From Lycorma delicatula (taxonomy: Eukaryota; Arthropoda; Insecta; Hemiptera; Fulgoridae), in NCBI RefSeq assembly GCF_047948215.1, contig NC_134467.1, positions 33,744,020 to 33,808,019 on the forward strand: a DNA stretch of 64,000 nt, in the 5' to 3' direction. The notes beneath the pieces were generated by a model. It made no database searches. It was not told the DNA's origin and worked only from the letters and a program-made list of their open reading frames with translations. Position 1 is the stretch's first letter; each line of letters starts with the position of its first letter. Position numbers and translations under genes: made by a program. Positions 14,401-29,400 of this stretch are shown here, piece after piece.

Positions 14401-17400
14401 TACTTCTGCCTCTTTTCTTTGATAAAAAGAAAGATTGCAAAGGCATCCTTGTGAAGAACATAAACACCATACCTTGTAGCCAAAACGCATAGGTTTTCCT
14501 TACATAAACATTTTACAAGATTGGAGACTAAAGTATGGTATCATCTGTTCATCTATTGAAAGGCATTGAACAAAAATACCGTATTTGCCAAAGTTTTTAT
14601 TCGGAAGATCAATGTAATGCTCCATTGTGTTTATGTGATGAATAAACATGTAATAACAATGAGTCATTATGAATATTGATTACCGCTGAAGTTGCGAAAA
14701 AGCAACATACATTTTTTCTGTCTAGATATAAACATAATAAATAATTTTCGATAAAATAAGTTTACACAGAAAAATTATCACTATTTTTGAGTACGTAATA
14801 ATCAGTAAAAATAATACTGTGAATCAGAGTTTATTTTTATATCAATTATTTATAGGTCATCTCAGAAGAAAAAAATGATTAAATTTAGTGAACAATAAAA
14901 AAAAATACTTAATTTCAACAAAAACGTTTCTGCTATTTTCTAATAATATCCTTCTTTTTCCTGTTTTAGCCTCTGGTAACTACCATTCAGATAATTATTC
15001 AGAGGATGAATGAGGATGATATGTATGAGTGTAAATGAAGTGTAGTCTTGTACAGTCTCAGTTTGACCACTCCTGAGATGTGTGGTTAATTGAAACCCAA
15101 CCACCAAAGAACACCGGTATTCATGATCTAAAAAATCCGTGTAAAAATAACTGACTTTACTAGGACTTGAATGCTGTCTAATAATAACCTAGATTGATAT
15201 TAAGACAAGCTACTTAAAAATAGTAAACAGTTATTATACCTTTTAATAATAACACAAAACAAATTATGTTGCGCTATCGCAACTTCGGCTGCTTGTAAGC
15301 AGCCGAAAAAGGCTAAAAGCCTTTTAGCTTTAAAAGAATTTAAATACTTCAATTAACTCTCCTACAAGATTCTAACTTTATGCTGTACTTATTTTACTTT
15401 TGGTTATTACCTTCATGTAACTGAATAATTACTGTTATTTAATTTAATTATTATTTTAATAGAATATCATCACATAATTTTTTTTATAATTATTATTAAT
15501 TTCATGATGTTATACTAATTAATAAATGGTTTTTCTGGATTTTTCCAGGAAACTTCTAGAGAAAATAGTTCCTATTTTATATATCACATCTACAATCCTG
15601 AAATACTATCTTAAATATATATACATACTAGATTCTTAATAAAGTTTTATTTATTTATGTGTTTAGTAAATTTACAAGCAAGAGCATTTTTTATAAGTTA
15701 AGATGGAATGTGTAAAAACAGGTTTGTGAATTTTTAATAGGGCCTGAATGATAGGGAACTAGAATAAATCTGTTTGAGGAAATGTTTTTCTGCCTTGATA
15801 TATACTTTTTTGTTTTGTTAATGATGTGTTTAATTTTGGTTCGTTAGATCATTTGTGAGTTCCGTAATTATTTTCTGTTTGGTCGTAATCTAAAACTTTC
15901 TTTTAAGGAATTCACTAATGATGACTATTGTGTTTCTTTTACCCTATTTGATTAGTTTAACGTACACATTTCAAAAAAAACAAATAAAAAACATTCATTT
16001 GAAGTAAAATTATTTAGTTTGTCATTAAGAATGAATTATTCTCTCCTTTATTTTCTACCAAATGTGGTCAACAAAATAATGAAAAAATTTATAATTATTT
16101 ATGAATGTTTTTATTACCTTCTTATTTTCTTACAATACAATTATCATAATTTCATAGGTATCTGGTTCACTATAGCGGAAAGATTTTTGAATTATATTCT
16201 GAACAAATCTTAGTAGATAAAACATGTACTATTATTGACACCCATAGAACTACAATCGAGTGCCCAGTCTTTATTGACTTTATACAGTGTTATATAACAT
16301 AATTTATCTTCTATGACAGGCTGCTACAACTTGTATTACAACAGTCTACACGACACAGTGTTTCTGCACATTATCAATCTATGTCACTCACTATATTGTT
16401 GCTTTTTTTTTTTTAAAGTAAGATGATCAAAACAAAAAATAAAATAAAATAAATGTACTTGTACCAAAAGTATTTGTCATTTTTATGTCAAAATATAAAT
16501 TATTTTTTTGAAGTTTTTTGTTGTTAATAACTAGTAAAAAATATAAACTAAAAATAAACTAGGATGCAGAACAAAAATTTACTTTCTACCTACCATTTCT
16601 ATAAATTATACTTTCTCCAATGCAGCAATTGAAAAATTTCAACAGTAAAAAATTAAAAAAAATTATTCTTACCAATTTATTTTTTTACAAAATATCTTTT
16701 CAGTGTAATACCATTTTGTGTAATATTTTATTTAATTGTCTGAACTTTTAAAATTCTCATAGTTTAATATTAAAAATATCTGGTTATAAATATATAAGAA
16801 AAAGAAATAGATTTTCTTTGAATAATAAAAAAAATCAAATAAATTCACCTAGTAATACTATAGAATCATTACCGTTTCAAATAATTTTCCTAAATGTTAA
16901 TTTATTGATTTGGAGAAGTTATCTAGAAATAATTATCATTTTAGCAAAGAGTAACTATTTGAAGTAGAATGTGCGATACAAATTATGGAAAAGAGAAAAA
17001 ATGAAATGATAAATGCTTTCTTAAAAAGTTCAGCATAAAGCAGATTTAGTTAATGTACAAATTAAAAGGTTTTACAGTTATTCTGCTGCATGTAAGCCTG
17101 TATTTTGTGAACTAGTGATCTCCATAACAACCTTCTGGGTTGGTCTACTGGTGAACTCGTCATCGCAAATCAGCTGATTTCAAAGTCAAGAGTTCTAGGG
17201 TTCAAATTCAAGATATAAAGGCAGTTACTTTTATACTTTTGTAAAAGGGTTACTTTTATACGAATTTCAGTACTAGATTGTAGGTACCAGTGTTCTTTGG
17301 TGATTGGGTTTCAATTAACCACACATCTCAGGAATGGTCGACCTGAGAGTCTACAAGACTATGCTTCATTTACATTCATATACATCTTCCTCATTCTTCC

Positions 17401-20400
17401 TCTTAAGTAATACCTTAAGTTAATTCAAGAGGGTAAACAGAAAAACAAAGAGATGTCCATAACAAAATCTTAAGATCGTCTGTCTCTTATCTGATAGATT
17501 ATGTTGTTACAACCTAATCAAACTAGAAATTTCATCACTTATTATTTTCAATAATTGTAATTGTTATAATAAAAATTACGCTTAAAAGAATAAATAAATA
17601 TGTCGTTTCTCTTAAAAATAAACTTTCAGACAGAATAATATCATAGCGTTATAAAGATTGAATTAAATTTAAATCCAATTTAGGGTTAGCATTTTTTGTA
17701 TAAAAATATTTTTTTGGCTACACCATGTAAATGCTTCAAGATTATGTAATGAATTGATCTTCTTAAAAAAAGGAAGCTATTTTCCATCCTATAATTATTT
17801 AATTATTCTACTTTTAAAATTTGTCTTGTAATTTGCTTATGTAAGTATGATGTGTTTTTAATATTTGATGTTATTCCTTTACTTAATCAATTTTTATTGA
17901 ATCTCATGATGCAGTTCACGGGACCTTTATTTCTCTAACTTTTCTACTTGAAAACTTTCATCACCTCTGTTCTCTTTCTATCTTCCTTTGAGTCTTTTTT
18001 CCTATCTTCATCCTGTAAATTCTCCGACCATCTTAGTCTAATTTGTTGAATTCTTTAATAAACTTGTTCAATTCTCTAATGAACTATATCGAAGGTCATT
18101 CCATTACAGAACTTCTAATTTGATCTGTTATCATTTTTCCTATTGTGCTTATTAAAAAAAATGAATATTATCTGTAATTTATTGACTTATTTTTGCACTC
18201 GTCCCATATTCTGTACTACAACAATGTTAATGACGTCTGTTTACCTTTCCTTGGAACTTTCTTAACCTGAATTAAACTTTTAACACTTCGGTAAAATTGT
18301 CCTGCCATCTGTACCCTAGTAATGATTTCCTGATTGATGTTTCTTTGTTTCTTATGCTAAATATCTTTTTCTCTTTTCTGTTTAGCCTCCAGAACCACAA
18401 AAAGGTATTACTTCAGAGGATGACTGAGGATGATATGTATAAATGTAGTCTTGTACAGTCTCAGGTTGACCATTCCTGAGATGTATGGTTAATTGAAACC
18501 AACCACTAAAGAACAACCCACCGGGTTGGTCTAGTGGTTAACGCGTCTTCTCAAATCAGCTGATTTGGAAGTCGAGAGTTACAGCGTTCAAGTCCTAGTA
18601 AAGCCAGATATTTTTACATGGATTTGAATACTAGATCGTGGATACTGGTGTTCTTTGGTGGTTGGGTTTCAATTAACCACACATCTCAGGAATGGTCGAA
18701 CTGAGAATGTACAAAGACTACACTTCATTTACACTCATATATATCATCCTCATTCATCCTCTGAGGAATTATCTAAACGGTAGTTAACGGTGGCTTAACA
18801 GAAAAAAGAGAGAAAAAGAGAACCACTAAAGAACACTAATATCCACGATCTCCAATTCAAATACTTATAAAAATAATTGCCTTTACTAGGATTTGAACCT
18901 CAGAAATTTCGACTTTGAAATCAGCTGATTTATGATGATGAGTTTAACCATTAGACCAACTGGTTGGACGCTAACATCTATAACTTTTGATAATCACTAG
19001 CACTTCTCTTTTTATTTGAAACCTGCCTTTCCCATGATAATTTTTGTTTTCCTTTATGATTATTTGCATTCCAACACTGATCTATTTCTCTCAACAAAAC
19101 AGTATGATGATTTTAAAAAAATGACGACCAAATTTTCTACTAAAAATAACAATTTCAACATCAAATAAAAATGCTCTTATTCCTTAATTTTCAATTTTCT
19201 TCTCCATCTTCTAATCAAATTTACCCATGATAATTTAAGATAAACAGAATAAATGCATAACTTCATATTAGTCCATTTCCAACACAATACTTTTAGTGTT
19301 TTTTCACTATGGTTCATTATTATTTTTTTTATCTCTTATAACACAAAATAATAACATTTTTTTTTCTAAATAAATTTTAATACAAAAGATGTGAGTGTGA
19401 TAAAAACCAGATTATAATTTTGTTATATGAAAAACTGATTAGAAATAAAACAATCCTTTAAATTAAATCTAAATTCATAAAATTTTAAATATAATGTAAA
19501 CACTATTTTATTGATGAAAAATTATTATCAAGATCCTTAAAGATATCAGATGTTATGGATTTTAAATTTGAAATTTATCATTATAAATAAATTTCTAAAA
19601 TCATTAATTATCTAAATAATTTAACCATAATTATGAAATTATGAACGAGTCTGTTTCAATAGATTACAGTATTATATTATCTTTCCTTTGCTAAAGTGAT
19701 CAAACTAATTTTTTTTTTTTTGTAATTTTATACTTGTAAATGGAAAAGATCATCCAATATTAAAAAAAAAATTACAGAATAATGAGAAACATAATAAACA
19801 GGTATAGAAATATAGGGTTCTGATTGGTTAATATTTTCTAATAAGACATATAAAGACGCTGTGATATTAAACAAGGTAGTTGATATAATTACTTCTTCCG
19901 AAGAGATGCTAAACACTTTGTATATTAAGAGTTAATGAGCCATGAAACGGTCTTGTTTATTAAATTTCAGAAAATTATACCTTATAGAGAGTACCATTAA
20001 GTTAATGAATTCATTTGGTATTATCATCATATTAAAAAGAAAGGTGCACGTGCATGTGTGTTAGTTACTATATTCATTATTCCTTTGATCCTTTGTTTAT
20101 AAAATAACTTATACTTGTAGATGTCCTAAAAATTTGTTAAAAATATAACACTCTTGATCCATACAAAGGATAGGTACGTAAAAATTTAACTTACCCCAAA
20201 AAAGAAATAAAAATTGAGATTTAAAAAAAATTTAAATTGTTTAAAATGTAATTATAAAAATATATACTGTTGCCGAATGGCTTCGAGGGCACGTGGTACT
20301 TTCACAAGCCGAAAAAAAAATGATTGTGGGTATATTGAAACTTTCTACTAAACTTTCTCAATTTTTTGATGGGTCACCAAAGAAAGATATGTAACTATAT

Positions 20401-23400
20401 TTTGATGGAAAATTTCCTTTCCTATACATCAATTCTAGTTTCCTTTTTATTTTATTCTTCATTCTAGGTTTTCTTTATTTTTTGGAGTTTACACTCCAAA
20501 ATAAAGAAACTTACATGGAGAAACTTACATGTAATAAATTGCATGGAGTAATCTTTCCAATTGTTGAGAGGAGAGGTTAGAATTAATCATTAGATTCTAA
20601 CCTCATTGTCGATAATTAAGCAGCTCATAATGAACAGTCTTTTTTGATCTCACCATACATACTTTTGTGCTTTAATCGAAAAATGGCAACATAAATGTAG
20701 TTGACCTGACATAAGACTTAGGTCATACTAATTATAAAACAATGTAAACATTTCAAACACAATGCAATCTGATACCAGGTTTATTATGATAAATGACCAA
20801 TGAAGTTGTTTTCTTCGTGTTACATTTTCAGTATCTTAGTATAGTATAGTTATTTTCAGTATAGTTTGCAAGATGGACTGTATGTATAATTAATTGACAT
20901 GATTACTTTCAAAGAAAAGAATTCTTGACCATAGCTGTTCTACCTTACTATTTTAAAAGCATTATAATCTTAAAAAAGATTAGGATGTATAATTTTTAAC
21001 AAAAAAGTTAAATTTTTAACCTTGTACAACTTAATAGAGAAGAGTAAAAGTTAAAAAATAAATAAATGAAGACGAGAAAACTGAACCCGTAAATATGAAA
21101 CTAAGGATACATAATCATATATTTTATTCTTTTTTATCAACATTAACATTATATTAGAAATAACAGAAGTAGTTACAAAATGTTATAAATTTCATTTAAA
21201 AAGTGATAGTTTATAATAAATGCATAAACATAATTGATTTGAAAATATTTAATCTCAACTGTACAATGATTATCCAAACAACATTATTAAGTCATTCAAC
21301 AAGTAGTAAATCAGACAATAAAAGTAGAAAATTGGATTTAACAAAAGAGTTATAATTCCATTAATTTTTGAACTGGTAAACCTTGTAAAAAAAAAAAAAA
21401 TGGTGCTAATACTAACACTAAGAATGAAAATAGATTCCGATAAAAGTTTCAACGAATTGGGATTAAAGCGTATGAATAAACAAATCACAACTCTAAATGA
21501 TTTTGACAGATAAAAGTAATATTGAATTAAAAAAACAGTAAGAGAGGAAGATTTTATTTACACAAAAGAATATTAAATTACTATGCATGAAAAAAGAAGT
21601 ATATATCAAATAAAACAATTCGTTAAATAAATATTAATGAATAAAAAAAAAATCATGATTGTTTTCTGTATTTCCTTTGTTACTTTATGCAAACATTTTT
21701 TTTCTTTATTATTCTAATAATAAATATATTATATATTTATGAAGTACCAGAATTATGATTTATTTATATTCTGAAAAAAGCTAACAACACAGTTGTAGTA
21801 CTTTCCTGTCGCACGGTTTTTTTTCTGATGCACAGCTTACACACACAACTTAATTTAAAAAATTTATTTAAATATAATATTTTTTGTACAGTTGTATATC
21901 AATGCTACACTAGCGCTCCTTGTGGTGACTATTGATGAAGTATACCCACTTAGCGGGTGGAGGTGGGATTTTGTAAAATCTTTTTTGTTTTTAAATTTTA
22001 TTATTTTTTAATTGTTAATAAATGTGCATAAGAAATACAAGACCTTAATAAGATGAAATCTTGAGTTACTGAGGATGACCTTGTTCTACAGCCTCACACC
22101 CTTGACCTTTTAATTTGAACATTTAATGGCATCAGTGCCCCATATACAGAAGTATTCTGACCAAGTTTGGTCAAAATTGGTCCAGTAGTTCTGGAGATAT
22201 GAGTCGCTAAAGATACAAATATATACGCAAACATCTGGAAATTTCCATCCGGTTTTCTGGTTTTTTGGGTTCCTTAGGTGTCAAAACATTGATCCGGTAA
22301 AAACCGCGTATGCTCAAATTGGACTGTTTACAATACTTTCTTTTCTACAGCTATATTGTTAAATGGGAAAGTAAACAATTTTTGGATTTTTTAATTTTCA
22401 TATAGTTATTAGCATAAAAGTCTTAACGATTTTTAATCATTTTTTCATTAGATTTCACATAAAACTGAAATACTATCAAAGATATGCACAAAATTGAAAA
22501 AATGTATGATATTTAACAAATTTCTTTCAAATTTTTTTTTTGAGATATATTGATTCAGATTATTTCAGACTTGTAATAGCCAAATTAAATGCAAAAAGCG
22601 TATTTAAGAAAATAGTAATCTACTTATTTATTTACAGAGCAACAAGATAATCTCCAATAATAGTCACTGATTGATGATAATGAATTTTATCAATTTACTA
22701 GGGATGCACCCATAAATTTTCAATTACAGAACATTTGATTTTGTATCGTAAGCAGATTGAAAGAATATTCAGTAACAGGCGACTATGTTATGAAAAATAC
22801 TCATTCATTTTGATAATTACATTGATAAGAAGCAATACCTTTTTTCCCGTCAAATGTTTAACTTCTTTTTTGTGAATTAGATTTTTAACAACTTATCTTG
22901 TCGCTGTTTGCCTATGGTTATCTAAAAGCAGGGATCATTTTCGCCAATCTGATTTTTATAATTAAGGTAATATTTTTTATTGGATTATAATCTATTAATA
23001 ACATATCAATAAAAAAAATAAAACTGATTTGAAGGTTAGGAATCAAACAAAACAATTTTAATATCTAAAAATCCATTTAATACATTAATATTTGAACATG
23101 TTAATGTTTAGGAGATGAAACATCTTAGTACAAAAAGTTTTATTCATTAAAATAGTCCAATTTTGATATGATCACATATTTATAGAGTTACAGAAACTTA
23201 GTAAATGGATTGGGATCCTCCAAACTGTTCAGTTTGTTGGTCTTATTCGAGTTATTGTCCTTGGAGTGGTGCGCAACGTGCATTTGCTATCAAAGATTTT
23301 TACAAAAACAGTGACAGTGTGGAGGGAGCGCGTACAGAATTTCGCCGTCATTTTAATCTGGGATGGTACGACTGTATTCCATCAGCACATGCAATTAAAA

Positions 23401-26400
23401 CATGGATATCTAATTTTGAGGAAACCGGTTCGGCAATGAAAAAGAAACCTCCAGGCCGTGAGCGAACCATCCGTACACCACAGAATGTTCAAGCTTTACA
23501 AGATGCTGCTACACGAAGTCAACATCGGTCAATCCGTCATCTCTCAGTATCTTTACAATTGCATAGTTCAAGTGTTCGCAGAATGTTAGCGAAGGACTTG
23601 CAATTCCATCCATACAAGTTGCAGATCGTCCAGGAACTGAAACCGAACGATGCAGTTGTGCGAGCACATTTCTGTAATGTAATGCTTCAGAAGATAAATG
23701 ATAACGAAGAGTTTGTTCACGAACTGTGGATTGTTTGGACAACGTGTCATTTCACGAAATGGTGACATTAGATGGTTATCTTTAAAAAATAAACTAAAAT
23801 GTATGTATCCTAAAATGGCAACATTTGTACAATAACATGAAATAAAATTCATTTTTAAAAAAAATTTTTTCATTAACGTTATTTAATTTTTAAAATTTCC
23901 CGTTTCTTTGAATAATTCTGTATATTAAAATTTACATCCATAGCAATAATAGTATTAATCAATAATGACAATGATGGAACCTGTAGTACCATACATATGG
24001 TATGATCTGATGGACATGGCTACTTATAGACTAACTCGAAGATACTGTTTTTGCTTGACACCTATATAAAAGTACCTAGATGCTGAAGTACCTATCAGGT
24101 GAAGAAGTCCATGATGATTTAAAATTCAGAAATTAAATATAAAAATTTTTGCCTACAAACATACATTTTTAAATGCTTCAATTTTATATAAACTGATTAT
24201 GGAAATGAAATCAAAAGATAATTCATGATATATTGTATAACTATGCCTTGACGAATGGAAATAGTAATGGTAGCAGTATTAATTGAAGAGATTCAGGTTC
24301 AAATCGTCATTATTGTACTTTTGTTATTTTTCATGCACTATAAACTTTCAGTGTCTTATTTGGACGTTCCTCTAAATTACATAATTAATTAATCATAAAA
24401 AAAACATTCATAACATTCAGAAGATATTATTATTTAATAAATAAACCTGCAATTAGAAAAGAATATCTAATTTACATCAACATTAAATAAACTTTGATAA
24501 ACAATATAATTAATAATCCATGAGCAAAATATATTACTATAATTAATTTAATGTTACAGAATTTCAATCTAAACAACTAAAACAAAGAGAATTATCGTAC
24601 AAAAAACAAAATTTATTAGCATAAAATATATAGAGTTGGTTATTTGAAAAAAAAAACATTATATAATGTTTTTTTTTCACCGATTCAGTACCTGAATCGG
24701 TGAAAAAAAATAAAAGTTAATTTAAATGTATTTAAAAATGTATGATATTAATATATTAACAAATTAAATAATAATTTAATCAAAGATTGTAATTATAAAT
24801 ATATGAAAAAAATAAACATAATACATAACAAATAGAGATACAATTTTAACAAAGGATGTAGACATATATACATTATTGAAAGGAAAAGAGAGACAGAATG
24901 AACGTAAGAGGAAGTTGGACAGAAACTTCAAAGTGAAGCTTTACAAAAGGGTAGAACTACAACAGCACAAGGATTTACGTGAAATAGACGTTAATTTCCC
25001 TTATCATTCTAAAAGCCTTATTCTGGTTAAATTTTCTATTAATGAATGAAAACTGGTTGCGACATGTAATGTGTACTTTAGTTACTAAAATTTCTGTTAC
25101 TTTCAATAATTTTTCTAACATTTCAGTCTAAATTAAATATTTATTTAGAACATTATAAAATTTTTATTAATATTTAAGAACAATCTTTCACATAATAGAT
25201 CTTTTATAGTGTTATAATTATATTATATCTATGTAACATGAAACTGTAATAATGCCTATTCATATGCCAGGATATTATTTTCATAATATTGAACGATTTT
25301 ATAGATAATTTAAACAAATAAATAAAATGCCAACAAATATCTTTATATCACAACTAAACTGTTTTTAATAAAACACAAATGTTGAAATTATTCTAACATT
25401 GATTAAAAATATAATTTGGCTACTAATAAATCTGAAATTAAAATGTTTACTTACACTTTAGGTGACAACAAATTTTTTTGGCATTACTTTGAGATATACA
25501 TTAAAAAAAAATGAATTAGATGAAAATAAAATTTACTAAAATAAATTTATTTGAGAAAATATTAAGTTCTGAATCTCAAATCACAAATATGAACTTTCTT
25601 TTAGACTTAGATACACATTCAAAATACAACAAATAGAAACTTTTTATATTTTACATTTCATGTGTGTAATACATGTTTTTATATTCCTAATAAATCCATC
25701 CTCACCACTCTCTTCAACTGAGCTTTCTAAATTTTTATCAGTAATATATGCTCCCCTCGTCTAACTCAGTAATCTCTTTCCATCCAAGAGCTACATAGAT
25801 GAAATATTTTTGGTAAAGCCAAGTTTCTAATCCCGCCATAAAATATTCATTGTAATATGAGAATTGTTATCTGTTCAGAAAATAACTGAACATTTTTAAT
25901 TACGTGCCAATGGAGATTTTTAGCGACATGCAATTGGGAGCATTGTGTATCACATAACCTCCTCTGTAATGACATATTCTTGGATTGTCGATATCTCGTA
26001 TTAAGTATTACTAGCGATTTTTGTAATGTCCAATTTTCAGGATCAACAATACAACCTAAAATTTTGTATGAAACTGGGGAAAACTTTCACAGAAATGTTT
26101 CAACTTTTGAAACAAGTTTACAGAAATGATGCTCTGGGTTGTACAGAATATTACGAATGGTTTTACGACTTAAAAGTGGTTGTCAGTCGATTGAAGATGA
26201 CCCTTGACCAGGAAGACTTCAACTGATGTCACCTGGACTCAGAAAATCAGCTATCTGGTCATCCAAATCACCGACTGACTGTCAGAGAACTTGCAGAAAA
26301 GGTTAGCATCTTAATCAGATCATGCCGTGGCATTTTGACTGAAATATCAAACATGCATCAAGTTTGAGCAAAGTTTGTTCCTCATTTGATGACTGAACAG

Positions 26401-29400
26401 TAAAAAGAACATAGATTGGATGCTTGTGCAACTTCTTGAACATGTCGATGATGATGAAACATTAATGCAAAGATTCCTAACGGGAGACGAAAGCTGGGTT
26501 TACGGCTACGACACTGAGACAAAAATTCAATCATCAGAATGGATTGGTATAGGATCTCCACACCCCAAGAAAGCACGTTAGTATCGATCAAAAAACAAAG
26601 TGATGCTCTCTGTTTTATTCGATTTAATGGAATTGTGCATTTTGAATTCTTGCCTCAAGATGAATTGTACATACTATCAAGGCACTTTACGTGCAAAAAG
26701 AGACAAGAGTTGTGGTGAGACAGCTCATGGTTCCTTCACCATGACAATGCACCCGCATATTCAGCTTTATTGATTCGTCAGTTTTGTGCAAAAATCGTAT
26801 GACTATTCTCCTTGCTATAACATTTCTACCTATAATAACAATATCTTTAGAAGTGATTTATATCTCATGTCAGGTCACATAAGACTTTTTTGTTACAACA
26901 TCTAGAAACAAACCCTTAAAAGAAAATTCCAAAAATATATTTTACATGACATTGTTTAAAAATAATTTGCTTCATTTCTTGCAATGTTCATCTATAATGT
27001 GGAAATCGGTTAAAAGTCTCCACAAAATGAAAGAAAAAAGTTCCCATTAGAAACATCCAATAGTTTTTAAAACTATTTACAATTTCAGGGAATGGATTTT
27101 GGTAAATATTTCAAGCGAATAAAGAGTTGGTCAGCTTTGCTAACATTTCATTTATACTCTATGCTTAGTGAAAAAATAACTAATTCTTCAAGTTTTGTTG
27201 AAATACTTTTGTGTATGTCATTAATCCCTTTCTAATATTAGAATGGACACAAGTTGAGATAATGGAACAAATTAAATGATCAAAGCCACTGAAAAAATAA
27301 ACCTTTTGTTTCCATTTTATATGGAATGTATGAACAACATAATATAAAAGCATATTAACAGTAATTCATACTAAACTTTAGTTATACATACATTAAAAAG
27401 ATAGAGTTTGTCATGAAAATAGTGTTTGTGTTGCTCGCCTACGAAAATTATGTTGAAATAAAATATTTTGCACCTTTTGAACAGTTCACCTATTTTTAGT
27501 TTAAATTAAAACAAAATAAAAGTATATAATTTTTTAAAAACTTTTGCTTGTAATAACCACATAGCTCCCTCTAGATGAACTCAAAATATTCAAGGTAAAT
27601 AATACCACAAATATGATTCTATTTGTTTAAGTTTTATTGCTTTTGCAATAATAATTGTTATTTACATAAATTTACACCCTAGCATCATTATCAAAGTTAA
27701 ATAAATATTTTAGTAAAAGAATAATTTATATCACTCATCTGGTTTGGAGCTTTAAATGACTTTGGAATAAATAATCATACACATATACAAATGTTTATTC
27801 AGATTATTATGCGCTGTAAAATATTTATATACTTTTAAATAGTAAAAGATAAAATAAACAATGATTAATAGACATAAAAACTAACTTTTAGAAGTAAAAA
27901 TTATTATAACTTGAAAGAAAAATAAATACTAACCTTCAAAATTAACAGTTCTTAAATACTTCAATAATTCTGGGCCTTTGATTGGACGCATTGCATCACA
28001 CAATCCATATCTTGAACCACATAGTTCTCTATGCATGTCCTGGAATGCAACTGCAAATGCCATTACTGCATCGCTGACAAATTGTAACTGATTTTCAAAA
28101 GTTGTATTCTCTCTGCTTAATCTTTCATGCGTTGTACATATTCTTTTATATTTTTGATTATGTGGTGTTTTTGAACTATTTGGATATTTACACTGAAAAT
28201 GATCTTCCCAAAATTCTATAAAAAAAAAAAAAAAACAATATTAGTTTATATTCTTAAATAAAAATTACAAAATAGGTTTATTTATTTAAAAAAAAAAAAA
28301 AAAAAGTATAAATCGAATTACGTTTCATGATGTTTACAAATCTATTATCCAGCCTTTTCACCAGAAATATTCTGAGGAATATTCTTCAGTGATTTATTAA
28401 TGAAGAAGGGACTGAATCAAATTCTTGAAAAAATCTTCTAGAATCGTATTTCTAGTTATTTAGAAAATTAATTGTTGTTACTACATTGGAATTATTTATA
28501 TATTCTACGGTACACAGCTATGCTATTAAAAATAAAAATTCAAATAAATATAATAAATAGGAAATGAATATATATTTACATATATATATAGGTTAATTTT
28601 CAATATAGCTACAAATTAACATCCAGTTTTTCTAATTCATTTTTCACTTCAGATGTATATCTTGGTAAATGATATACATCTTGTAAATCTCTCTTATATG
28701 CACACTGTGGGCAGTACTTAATTAGATTTTCAACAATTTGGAGTGGCTTATCACACTTACAACCAGTCATAGGGAACATGCTCCCCTACGGCTATTTTTT
28801 CAGTAGGTAATTTGATCATAAGGTTCATTTGGTAAATTACATTTACCATATTCAGTTCTTACGCAATTAAATCTGCATCTCAACTGTTATAGAAGACTAA
28901 AGTTTGGCAATTGTATATTCACTATTTTTATCCATTGGCAGTCATAGTTTTTGTCCCATGAGATCTGCCATTGTTTTTTGATATTTTGGGTCAGTTACCA
29001 TGCAGGTTTCTGAAATTTCAAATGCCGATTTGTTGATCCATCAATGGTCATGTTGGATTGGTGCCACTATATTGGCAATTTTTTTTTATGGTATCAATGA
29101 ATTCTGGTACCTGAGATGTTATGTTAGATATTACTAGGAGCGATCTAAATTGGATGGAGGAGACTGTACCAGCAATTGCTCTCATCATTTTATTTAATCA
29201 ATATCCACCTACGCTAATATATTAGCTATGCTAATTATTTATTGAAATAAAATAAAAGAGAGATGCAGAATAACTATGTACAAAATATGAAGATCTATAT
29301 TCAGATATGCATTTTAAAGGATTAAAAGTAGATATTTAAATAACTACAAATATTAAACATAGTTGTAAAATGTATTGTAAGCTAAATATTTTCTTCCTAC

